DNA of 64,000 nucleotides from Aporrectodea caliginosa (lineage: Eukaryota; Annelida; Clitellata; Crassiclitellata; Lumbricidae). The first letter of the stretch is position 1, and every line of letters begins with the position of its first letter. Where the stretch lies: contig JACEVL010000163.1 of assembly GCA_020284085.1 (NCBI GenBank), positions 1,232,761 to 1,296,760 on the forward strand. The letters are read 5' to 3'. A program made the position numbers and the translations under genes. The notes under the pieces were generated by a model. That model did not search any database. It had not been told where the DNA came from and saw only the letters and a program-made list of their open reading frames with translations. Of this stretch, positions 33,513 to 43,270 are shown one piece after another.

Positions 33513-36314
33513 CTAATCTTGACGACCATAATTATTTCGCGAATTTCCATAACAATGACGATCGCCAAAAGACTGAACTACTATCACGGCCATCATCAAT
33601 ACCTGGTCACCATCTTTTCCACACGATACATCTTCTGCACTGCCTCGTCCTTTCCACGTCCTCACGTGGTGCTCTGCGGACACGGAGAACTGATCCAGAG
33701 GTTCGGCAACTCCTCTACCACAGGTCCCCGGATAGTCTTTCAGAGCTTCCACGGTTGACCGCTCGCCGTTCCGCTTCCGCTTCGCCTGCTTGAGCGTGAC
33801 GAGTAGCGCCGTCAGAAGCAGAGTCACCACGAGCGAGCAGGCCATGAGTAAGGCGAACACGATGAGGTTTCGTGAGGAGACGGTGGCGGCGGCGGCAGGC
33901 GTCAGACTCCTGGCCTCCTCGGCGGCAGCGACGTCCACCGGGAGCGACTCATTGACGACGACCGTAAGTCTCGTCTCAGTCCAAGTCGCCGGTCGTCCCA
34001 TGTCAAGCGCAGAAATTACCAGATCGTACAGACGCAGTTGGACGTCGGGGAAGACAACAGTGGTGTAGAGATCGCCCGTTTCGGGGTCTATGGCAAATGC
34101 CCCACCACTACCGTCGCTGACTTTCTCGTCCCTCAGGGAGTAGACGAGACGAGCGTTCTCCCCGCTGTCCACGTCGAACGCCGACACGCGAGCGAGGACG
34201 TATCCGACGGGAACTCGGCTGGAGACCTCGATCGTCTCGTTGGAGTCCGAGGCCGGGTACACGAACACCGGGCGATTGTCGTTTGCGTCCAGGACTTGAA
34301 CGCTCACGCGGGCCGTGGACGAGAACTCCGGTCGGTCCCGATCGTAGGCGAGCACGAGAAGGTCATGCACCGGGTCCTCTTCACGGTCCAAGGCCCGTGC
34401 CGTAGCGACGACCCCCGTGTTCGTGTCGATGGTGAAGAACCCGAATCCCGGGAGAGCGACGGGAACGATCGCATAGCGAACGTGGTTGTTCGGAGGTGCG
34501 TCACGGTCGTCCGCCCACACTGCACCGACTGTCGTTCCCTCCGGTTGATTCTCTCCCACACTGAATGAGTATCGCGGCTGTCGGAAGATCGCCGGTTCGT
34601 CGTTCAGGTCGATTATGTTGACGACTATCCGGGCGGACCCCGTGAGAGGCGGACTGCCCCGGTCGACGGCCGTGACCATGAAGCTGAAGGCCGAGAACTC
34701 CTCGCGATCGAAGCTCCTCCTTGCGACGACGATACCGTCAGCGGCGCCGAGGGAGAACGAGGCATCGCTTTCCGGAGCAACGGCGTAGCGGAATTCAGCG
34801 TTCTTGCCGAGGTCGACGTCCCTGGCCATCACTCGAAGCACCGTCGTCCCAGGCGGGCTGTTCTCCGTCAACGACACCTCGTACGTCGGTCGCGTGAACG
34901 TCGGGCGGTTATCGTTGACGTCCAGGACCTCGATTGTGAGGCGCTTTCGCGAGACGTGGGGCACCTGGCCGCCGTCCCAACAGGTGAGCTCCGGGTGGTA
35001 CCGCGACCGGGTTTCGCGATCCAGCTGGTCGGCGGTGACGATGTGGTATTCCCTGAGACTGCGGTTGACCAGGGCGAACGATCCGGCGGTGGAGTCGTGT
35101 GAGATGTTGCAGGTGACAAGGCTGTTGAGTCCCTCGTCGCGATCCACGACGGCAAGGTGACCGACGAAACTTCCGATGCTGAGGTTCTCCAGAACGCCGA
35201 TGCTGCTGTCCGTCGTATGCGACTGAGCGGAAACGGTGCTGACGACCAGTTCCGGTTGATGGTCGTTGGCGTCAAGCACGCGAACGACCACGGCAGCGTC
35301 CGCCGGCAACGAATCAGGTCCGAGGTCAAAGGCCAAGACCGTCAGGTGGTAGATGGTGGCTGCTTCATAATCAATCTCGCCTCTGATGGTAATGGTCCCG
35401 GTCGAATTGTCGATGGCGAACAGGTGTCCGTAGAGAGCGTTCGTCTGGTCCGAGAAGCGATAAACTACCTCGGAATTCTGACCCGTGTCCTTGTCTGTCG
35501 CCCTGACCGACACGACTGAGGATCCGATCGCGAGGTTTTCCACCACCGACACCTCGTAACTCGATATCTCGAACACGGGACTGTGATCGTTAGAATCGAG
35601 AACAGTCACTATCACTTCAATCGAGGTGTTTCTCGGCGGCAGACCACCGTCGTAAGCCGTCAGCAACAGCCGATATCTGTCCTTCGCTTCCCTGTCGAGC
35701 GCCTCCCTGACCAGAAGTCGCGGCTCCAAAGTCCCGTCTCTTCTCGTAACTATATTGAGAGATAGGGATGAAGTATCGGACGTCAGGTCGTACGTTTTTA
35801 TTCCGTACTGTGGTCCATCGGCGTCGGACGCAACCGGAAGTGGAAAACTACTTCCTGGGGAAGCAGACTCGCGCAGTGAAACCTCGACTGCCGTCTGCTC
35901 CTCTTCGAAGGCGGGAGCGTTGTCGTTCAAGTCGACGATTTCGATGGAGACCTTCACTATTCGGAAGTACTCCGACGGTCTTATGGCGACGTCTACGGCA
36001 GTCTCGCAGAGGTCCTGCTGTCGGCAGTGTCTAAGACCGTCACGGTCTACTTGACCGTCTGTGACGATGATGCCGCTGTTGGCACCGATCGCAAGCGGAA
36101 CGGCCGCATGGGAGATGATGCGGAACTCCAGCTTAGCCAGTACCTCAGGGCCGTAGTCGAGTTTCAAGTCTTTCTTGACGTCTCCGACAACCGATCCGCG
36201 ATCCAACTCCTCCGGAATTCTGTATCTAAGAACGACATCCTCCGTTTTGGCAGTCTCCGATTGCAGCAGAAACAGAAGACTGACGTATGACAGATAGTAC
36301 CAACTTGAAATCAT
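33513..36314 (-). CDS. Protocadherin, seven cadherin repeats, one transmembrane helix, 933 aa
   Basis: This is a calcium-dependent homophilic adhesion protein of the plasma membrane. A signal peptide (about 1-20, hydrophobic YVSLLFLL) precedes seven extracellular cadherin repeats. Calcium-binding linker motifs mark repeat ends at DLNDNAPAF (128-136), DSNDHSPVF (240), DANDHQPEL (348), DVNDNRPTF (465), DLNDEPAIF (569) and DANDNRPVF (676); repeat 7 runs to about 790. LDRE/DRE motifs occur inside the repeats. The Cys97-Cys103 pair in the first repeat is the small disulphide loop typical of protocadherins. A transmembrane helix (about 816-841) is followed by basic KQAKRKRNGER and a cytoplasmic tail of about 90 residues with no motif I recognise. 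The whole ectodomain in one exon is the usual protocadherin arrangement. The tail may be extended by splicing: a GTGAGG donor-like site occurs in minus-strand sense near 33662-33668, so the annotated C-terminus is less certain than the rest. Confidence 0.95.
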   Translation of the reverse strand: MISSWYYLSYVSLLFLLQSETAKTEDVVLRYRIPEELDRGSVVGDVKKDLKLDYGPEVLAKLEFRIISHAAVPLAIGANSGIIVTDGQVDRDGLRHCRQQDLCETAVDVAIRPSEYFRIVKVSIEIVDLNDNAPAFEEEQTAVEVSLRESASPGSSFPLPVASDADGPQYGIKTYDLTSDTSSLSLNIVTRRDGTLEPRLLVREALDREAKDRYRLLLTAYDGGLPPRNTSIEVIVTVLDSNDHSPVFEISSYEVSVVENLAIGSSVVSVRATDKDTGQNSEVVYRFSDQTNALYGHLFAIDNSTGTITIRGEIDYEAATIYHLTVLAFDLGPDSLPADAAVVVRVLDANDHQPELVVSTVSAQSHTTDSSIGVLENLSIGSFVGHLAVVDRDEGLNSLVTCNISHDSTAGSFALVNRSLREYHIVTADQLDRETRSRYHPELTCWDGGQVPHVSRKRLTIEVLDVNDNRPTFTRPTYEVSLTENSPPGTTVLRVMARDVDLGKNAEFRYAVAPESDASFSLGAADGIVVARRSFDREEFSAFSFMVTAVDRGSPPLTGSARIVVNIIDLNDEPAIFRQPRYSFSVGENQPEGTTVGAVWADDRDAPPNNHVRYAIVPVALPGFGFFTIDTNTGVVATARALDREEDPVHDLLVLAYDRDRPEFSSTARVSVQVLDANDNRPVFVYPASDSNETIEVSSRVPVGYVLARVSAFDVDSGENARLVYSLRDEKVSDGSGGAFAIDPETGDLYTTVVFPDVQLRLYDLVISALDMGRPATWTETRLTVVVNESLPVDVAAAEEARSLTPAAAATVSSRNLIVFALLMACSLVVTLLLTALLVTLKQAKRKRNGERSTVEALKDYPGTCGRGVAEPLDQFSVSAEHHVRTWKGRGSAEDVSCGKDGDQVLMMAVIVVQSFGDRHCYGNSRNNYGRQD

Positions 36315-37220
36315 TTCTTACGTGTGTCGGCCTTCGCAGACAACCACCGCCTCCTCTCCTAAACACCGACTCGTTCGCATTCCACAACTGCGGTCTAGAC
36401 AATCTCTCTCCAAAGACGACAGCTTCACGTGCGATTCCTTGTATCGGCACCAGCACCACCATTCGTTTAAACACATCGAAGGCCGGATTTAATCAAGATG
36501 CGCTCTCCGTTAACGATCGTCGCTCTGCAGCACACGCCCGCGGACCCTCTTCCGTTTAACGTCCCACACGGACGTCGGCGATTGAATTTCCCTCCGTCTC
36601 CGCGGAAGAGAAAACTGCACCATCGTTCGCGCGCGCGCCAAACGCACACACAGGCATTGTGCGCCCGACGTGTTATCTTACGACCGCATCGAATGGATTT
36701 TGGCAGTGGAAAAAGGGGACTCGTCCGGGAACCATACACAGTGTATAGACTGCAATTGAAGCATACACGAATAAGGGAGACGAGATCTTCGATGTTCTGT
36801 GCAATGGCTTTTTCTTCTTCTTCTTCGGCTCGAAGGCTTCATTATTTATTGTGCTTACATTAAATGGACATAAAATCGATTGCGACCGTTACAGCGGGGA
36901 CAGAGACGATATTATATCGATGGCGCGTGGTAATGGTCTCGCGATTTCCGGGCAGGGTGGGGGTGGGTGGGATGCGATAGGGGGGGGGTTGATGGGTCAG
37001 AAGAACAACGCCGTCACCGTAATTGCAACATTAAGTCGTGCGAGGACGAGCGGTCGCGGTTCGTCGAGCTGTGTTGAAGACACACGGACACACTGTGTTG
37101 GACCGTGGCCTACACGGGCCAGCAATATATATAGACCACTGTGCGGCGTGTGCGCCCCATACAAAGCGCCGTCTTGCGTGATAACGGGTCTTCACGCCTA
37201 GAACAGAGAAGGGGTAAATC
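36315..37220 (-). promoter_or_regulatory. CpG-rich upstream region of the protocadherin
   Basis: This GC- and CpG-rich stretch lies directly upstream of the protocadherin start and ends near 37.2 kb, where AT-rich DNA resumes. A TATATATA motif at about 37125-37133 could be a TATA box in either orientation. No protein is convincingly encoded. The region is the natural candidate for the 5' UTR and promoter of the protocadherin, inferred from position and composition. Confidence 0.4.
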
Positions 37221-37341
37221 GCACGGCGAGAGATAAGATTCGCTTTTAGTCTCAAATGATAACAACACTGACTAAAGGCTTGCACAGCTATCTCAGTATA
37301 ACCCTAGCCTTTAGCACGGTCTGCGCAGTTAATCCTTTTAA

Positions 37342-38022
37342 TCTATATTATAAGTTTCAGCCTGTTTACGTTGTCCTTCCGTTTGTTTGTTTGTATGTTT
37401 GTTTGTATGTATGTCTGTTGTCTAAAGGCTCCGGAACGGAACGCTTTAGCGATTTACAAAATTTTACAAAACATTATTACGCCACGTCATGGTCAACGCG
37501 ACTATTTTCAGCTCGCAATTTGATTTAAACGCCGATATATGAACATTTTAAATTTACAACTTTTTAAACGAGGCTATCTTATAATAGCATGGCCATTAAT
37601 TTTGTCCACGTCACACTGGCTAAATATGCAATCTTAAATTACGTCACTCGGGCTAATTATGCAATCTTACGTCACGCGGGCTAACGGCAGAACTTCGTCT
37701 ATTATTTAGCATAATACGCCTATTATAATTTAGAGATAACCCGTGTAGTACGGGGAACAAATAATACGCCTATTTAAGGTAGAGATAACCCGTGTATAGT
37801 ACGGGGAACAAATAATATTGCCTATATAATTTGCTTTGCCCGTGCAGTACGTACACGGGCAAAGCAACTATGTTCACATCTAAATATCGTTTCCATTCAG
37901 ATATATGGACATTTTTTAAATATTTGAAGCCCATCAGCAAATATAGTAAGTAAGTAGCCTTTATTTGCAGCCGTTAAAAATTGTTTGGCAAAACCCGGGC
38001 GAACGCCGGGTAAAAATGCTAG
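37342..38022 (+). mobile_element. Helitron-like non-autonomous element, 681 bp
   Basis: The left end is TCTATATTATAAGTTTCAG preceded by A. The right end is a hairpin (ACCCGG ... CCGGGT, 37993-38011), then AAAAATG, then CTAG followed by T. A 5'-TC start, a 3' hairpin a few bases before CTRR, and insertion between A and T are the hallmarks of Helitrons. No Rep/helicase is encoded. Inside, a block GAGATAACCCGTGTAGTACG is duplicated in tandem (about 37730-37815). Confidence 0.7.
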
Positions 38023-38058
<36 letters not shown>

Positions 38059-38454
38059 GTATGTATTATATATATTACATATTTATATATTATATATATA
38101 TAGGCCTACGTACAATGCTAATATATGTTATTATACACAATGGCATAAATATAGGCTATATGGTCATACATATTACATGCAAGAATTATTAATATAGACC
38201 ACAAGTGCATATTAATTAGGGCCTATAATAGGTTATGTCATATCCATACATCATATCTGCAAGCATATATTTTTCAATTCATAGACATTGTATATAGAAA
38301 CATTTAGTATAATTATACAGAAATATCTACATTATGTATTATATTTCTTAGGCAAATAAAAGTAAGTCATATTATAGGCTATATTCGTATAATTATGTTA
38401 TATAGAAATGATACAGTATGTATCATACTGCTTAGCAACAAAGATGCCATATAT

Positions 38455-38505
<51 letters not shown>

Positions 38506-38515
38506 CACACACACG
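38023..38515. repeat. AT-rich simple repeats after the Helitron end
   Basis: TATA runs at 38023-38102 and 38448-38510, with diverged TATTATATAT between them. Confidence 0.85.
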
Positions 38516-38884
38516 TATATGCATGTATTTATCTTCAAATACGTGGCTCTTCGATGGAAACGCCATTGGCCCAGTTTTCACGAACAGGTCAGACTATATA
38601 TATTACTACTGGAACGGTACTCTGTCGAGAGATTTATGTTGCTCATTTTGCGATGAGCGACCTCTTGCTGTTACTATCTTTGAAAGCTTAATTCGTGCTG
38701 CCTACTACGCATGCGTGAAACGGGTCACAATACCCTGGAGTTTCCATCGAATTCCAGAGTGTGTCGGAGAACAAAAGGCAGAAAGGCAGGATACGGCGGT
38801 TTGGTCAGTTGTAACAGACCAGTAATCCTTCCTGATCTGAACTATATATAGGGAAGCTTATTGAAAGGTTAATACGATGGGAAA
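38516..38884. other. No feature seen
   Basis: Unique-looking DNA. A 100-codon open frame (38523-38825) shows no domain. Confidence 0.4.
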
Positions 38885-39210
38885 GGCACGGTAGCCAACG
38901 AAGAAGAAAAGAGCAGTCCCTTAAGCTATAGCCCTGAAGCAGCCATGGGTATGAAGTGTTTGCGACTTCATTCTCTCAACCTCGGCAAATAGGTGGTCAG
39001 TCCTCTCCCTCGCCGTCTCATCTTCCCACCGACTGTCTGCGGTCAGTTTACTCATTATACAGTCGAGTTTGTCAGAGAGCTATAAGCCTATAACTATAAG
39101 GTGGAGCAGACATCTCCAAACAACTTTCTGCCCTGGCGGCAATATGAACCCCGACCTCTCGATTGACAGTCCAGCAGGCTAACCACTAAACAATCGCACA
39201 ACCTGTTATA
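38885..39210 (-). mobile_element. SINE family A copy, the most complete
   Basis: On the minus strand it has A box TAGTGGTTAGCCTGCTGG, B box GGGGTTCATATTGCC, GGTGGGAAGATGAGACGGCG, CTTCATACCCATGGCTGC and the 3' end AAGGGACTGCTCTTTTCTTC. Confidence 0.75.
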
Positions 39211-39329
39211 ATTATCCTAAGCGTCGCGAATTGTATGCTAGAAACTTCTCAAAAACCGTGTTAAGAGGTGGCGTGTCATTCGCTATGTGGCAGCACTGAC
39301 GGCTATAACTAACCTTGCTGCAGCTGCTG

Positions 39330-39512
39330 ACACTGTGTGATTCTCCTTACAGATTTTATTTTAGTTACAGTTACAGTTATAGTTAATGGTTTCTTATTTC
39401 AGTTATAGTTACAGTTGTGGCTAGTATTATTTTTTCGTTATAGTAATAGTTATAGTTACTGAATATTTTATTTTAGTTACTACCTATAGTTACAATAACG
39501 CTGCGTGAACTT
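39330..39512. mobile_element. Second copy of the AACTATAACT-repeat family (partial)
   Basis: The sequence TGTGTGATTCTCCTTACAG followed by TTTTATTTTAGTTACAG repeats aligns with the reverse complement of 59690-59864, including the order of the ATTATTTTTT spacer and the TTAGTTACTAC end. Confidence 0.6.
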
Positions 39513-40179
39513 GCCTACAGTCGCAGAAGGTGAATGGATGCATTGAGTTTTAGGAATACACTTTACCTTGCTGCTAAAAATTGATCAATTCTAATGATGT
39601 GGGGTAGCCATTCCAGAGTCATCTGCTACTCTGTTTTACTTATTGTTTTCACTTTGAAAAATGAAAAATAATTTAGGCCTACCCTTACGATAATAATTGT
39701 TTATAATCTGTAACAGACTAGCATTTTCCAGGCTAGACAGATGCGCTGAAAAGGCGCAGTATAATGCAACACATACATGTATGCGTCTCACCTTTCCTCC
39801 AACATTGACAAAACCACTCTATTTAATTGGACTACTATAATTTGTAACTGATGTCTGTCTATCTGTCTGAATCTCTCCAGGTCTGTCTGTCTGTCTATCT
39901 GTCTGTATGTCAATGTATGTGTATGTCTGTATGTCTTAAACGTATTATTCCTCAGTCTCGTATAGTATGAAATATTGCATCAGCAGCACGGCTATTTTAA
40001 ATACGTTTATTAAATACACGACATATAGAATTATCCAGGCTAGACATATGCGCTATATATATATAGTATATATAATGCAATAAATACATGTATGCGTCTC
40101 ACCTTTCTGTCTCAGCTTATTTTCTCTTTTAATTGGACTACGGATTGGTAACTGGCGCGCCTATCTGTAGGATCCAGGT
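39513..40179. other. No gene seen
   Basis: A (TCTG)n-like patch lies at 39850-39930. The segment near 39735-39800 (CAGGCTAGACAGATGCGCT) is repeated near 40033-40100, a diverged direct repeat of about 70 bp. Confidence 0.5.
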
Positions 40180-40440
40180 CTATTGTAGGTCGCGGTGGTG
40201 TAGGGGTATGTCTCGGTGCCTTGCAGCCGGAGGGTTGTCGGGTATAGAATCCACCTGCATCCGCAGCACGGCTACCCTAAATACGTTTATTCACTACGCA
40301 CATTGCTCATGCGCTTCGGCGTGAAACACCGATTCTCTGTCCGCGCTTGTAGTCTCTTAGCGCCTCTGAGTAGAAATCTTGAAGGGGCGCTATAACAAGT
40401 GCTCATACATACATACATACATACATACATACATACATAC
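40180..40440 (+). mobile_element. tRNA-derived SINE, family B, with LINE-like tail
   Basis: The head GGTGTAGGGGTATGTCTCGG and GGGTATAGAATCC corresponds to the better-preserved A and B boxes of the copy at 52410-52650. The 3' part TCTGAGTAGAAATCTTGAAG, GGGCGCTATAA and (CATA)n matches the 3' ends of the L2-like LINE fragments at 50320-50370 and 61869-61945. Confidence 0.78.
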
Positions 40441-40559
40441 ATTATAGGCTATGCAGTAAACATCGGTAGTATAGGCCTATAGAGGTTGTTATTAGTATTC
40501 TTTATTATATGGAGTGTGCTTTTGGATTGTGATATTTGAGTAGAAGCGAACCAACTATT

Positions 40560-40645
40560 GATTGGTGCCTCGTGCATTACGGTAGAGGCGCTATAGAAAT
40601 TTAAAGATTAGATTAGATTGGATTAGATTAGATTGTAGAAGGGGT
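40560..40645 (+). mobile_element. LINE/SINE tail fragment with GATTA repeats
   Basis: GGTAGAGGCGCTATAGAAATT is followed by (GATTA)n, the same GCGCTATA core seen in the other tails. Confidence 0.5.
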
Positions 40646-41739
40646 CTTGCAGAACAGTGTGGTGTCACATTATGGACACAGCTATACGCTCAGCCGAGTT
40701 TGGTAGCCTACCAGATAAACAGAGCGAGAGGGAGATCAATTTTAGATGTCAGTGATGCCAGTAATCTGTAAAGACTGTGATTCTCAATGAGAAAGATCAA
40801 AAGGAGAAATCTTAAAACATAAAGAATCTTTATGAGTTTGATGTTCGACCGTTTAGGCTGACACCATAACTTCTATAGCGCCACTACACTCAGTCACTGT
40901 TATCCAAGAACATCAGCCTGGGTTGCTTCGGTTAAAGTACACCGTTTCTTAACAGGCAACAACTCGAAACGGAACTCAGTTTGAAACAAAATGTAACAAA
41001 CCGAGATAAACCAAAGTTTACGATTCGAGTTTTTCCGTCTGAGGCTAAATTTTGCTCGTAATTTAAACACTGCCTACTCTGTAAATACAATTTAATCTGA
41101 TGTAAGGCCTACATTGTAATATGGAATATGCAGCTTAGATCATATAAGTGGTTTAGCGACACTGAAGTTGGCACTTAGATTACTACACCCATTGCGATTG
41201 CCTTTTTTATATAATTCGCTTGATGTGACATCATCGCAAAATGACGTAATATTCCATTGTTCGATAATGTTTCGACGCATTCCATTAGTTTCTGTCGGAG
41301 GACGCAGACGTCGAAGAAGACGACAGATATCAAAAAGATGAGGGAAAACGATGAAAAACACGACAAAATAAGACGCAGATGTTGAAGTAGATGACGAGGA
41401 ACAGTTCCGAACTTAGCGGCAGCTAAATTACTCGTAACGTATGACAATCATTTGTTCATCGTCATTTCAACGACCGAAAACAATCGGTAATTAAGTAAGG
41501 AAGTATGGTAAAACATGAAATTATACTGATGCAAGTAGCCTAAGAAAGTAAGAACTAAGTATGAAAGTTAGTTAGAAAGATAAGTATTACATAAAAGTAA
41601 GAAATTTTTCGCTTGCATTTCCTTCTTTTACTGCATCTGTTGTTCATGATTTTGGCTTGTTAAATATCTGTATAGCGCTTTTTGAAAGTCGCCAACCATT
41701 CAGGACCGTTTTACATAAAAGTATCAAATTGCCTTATCA
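40646..41739. other. No feature seen
   Basis: AT-rich DNA with a short GTAAGAAAGTAAG-like patch near 41530-41610. No supported coding sequence. Confidence 0.45.
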
Positions 41740-42049
41740 AGGTTAAATTTTGAAAATGACAGAGAGAGTCTGAGAGACAACTTAGTGAAATTTAAAACTT
41801 TTAGAGAACTCACAACTTATGAAACTTGCAGTTCTTAGATAACTCGAAACCTGAGAAACATATTGAAATTTAAAACTTTTACAGAACTAACAACTTGTAG
41901 AAACCTACAACTCATAGAAAACTTGAAACTTGGGAAACTTATAACTTTTAGGAAACTACAAACTTTTGGAAAAACTTCAAACTTTGTGTGGTGCTTTAGA
42001 AGTTCGAGAGAGTCAGAAAGAGTGAGAGAGAGGTGTGTGAGATTTTCGT
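41740..42049. repeat. Diverged short repeats GAAACTTACAACTT, left of the Gypsy element
   Basis: Repeated GAAACTT, AACTTGTAGAAAC and ACAACTC words occur in irregular spacing. They end in a unit (GCTTTAGAAGTTCGAGAGAG) that reappears right of the element. Confidence 0.65.
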
Positions 42050-42054
42050 ATGAC

Positions 42055-43088
42055 TGTAGCCCTAATTTGCTGCGTCCGTAATGGCAGAGTAGAACATTAC
42101 ATTACTTCAAATAAGGTTATAGGAAACACTAGGCATTTTTTGTAGAAAAGTCTTGTATTGTGTTAATTAGAAAAACAATCAATTGACATACAATCCAAAT
42201 AAATACCTATCTACCTATGAGTGGCATTATTTATTAAATAATATAATTATGTTTTATGAGCTTATCTGATCCTTCAGACAACTTCAGTCTCGCTTCGATG
42301 ACATCGCAGTAGAGTTCGTAGAAACTGGTTTCAATGTAGGAGTAGGTTTCGTCGAAGGATATGTATTTCAACGGAGATGAATCTTCTTCTGAAGCGTCGC
42401 GGCGAAGACATGTAATTGTAACAATGCTTCGTCTTCCAACCAGTTCTTCCAACGTGGAAGTAATTGTTGAAAAGGATCGTCACAACAACAGACAAACCGG
42501 AATTAGATAAATCCGTATCGTTTGCTTTAAAGTTGCTGTACGAAGACTAATCAATCCTTCGTAAACATCCGCAGTTCAAATCATCCACACGCAGAAACGA
42601 CGACAACTCAACCGTTCTACGCTTCCATGTAGACTTATCGAAAGGATCACTCGTCGGCCCTTTTATGCTCAACGGTTACTCCTAACTTCGATTAAAAGTC
42701 CGCCACGACGATGCTATCATCCATCGCAAGATGCATAGTCATCTAGAACCTCGAAACTGACGATTCATTCACCGAAAACGTCCTTCCAATCGCAGGAACG
42801 TCTCCAATCGTCCAACTCGCTTGAACTCCAAATTTCAAGTTTTCTCTCAACGCATTTCTATTCGTTCCTTCATTACGTCGTCACGGTAACGCTTGGATAA
42901 ATCGTATTACGTCATGGAGCCGTTAACGCTGTTTTAACGGTTCGCTAGGCAGTTAATTACGTATTAATGAAAGCCACTCATGAATTAACTAAATGCCACT
43001 CGTAATTGACTATCTTATCCTAACCTTAGAAATTAATTAATTAATTAAGTAAACTAACAATAGATTTGATAAGTTATATTTCGCTACA
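42055..43088 (-). repeat. 3' LTR of the Gypsy element (1,034 bp)
   Basis: This is the downstream LTR in element orientation, with the same TGTAGC...GCTACA termini. Differences I can see from the partner are one G/A and one A/G substitution in the first 200 bp and the missing 17 bp near the left edge. Confidence 0.95.
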
Positions 43089-43094
43089 ATAAGG

Positions 43095-43105
43095 CCCCTC
43101 TTTTT
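43095..43105 (-). other. Polypurine tract of the Gypsy element
   Basis: On the minus strand AAAAAGAGGGG lies a few bases before the start of the 3' LTR, the expected place for plus-strand priming. Confidence 0.65.
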
Positions 43106-43270
43106 AAAGACTGTCTACAGGCTTTATCTACCTAACCTTCTTATCAAACTACTTGTTAATTACTTATATTATTATCTAAACTACATGTATAAAACAACAA
43201 CAACAATGCTATATACCTATTCTATATAAATATTTATATTCCTACAGGTTTCTATTAAATTATCTACTTC

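Noticed and set aside
33519..36290. Several open frames on the plus strand over the protocadherin
   Set aside because: Same explanation: antisense shadows of a GC-rich gene.
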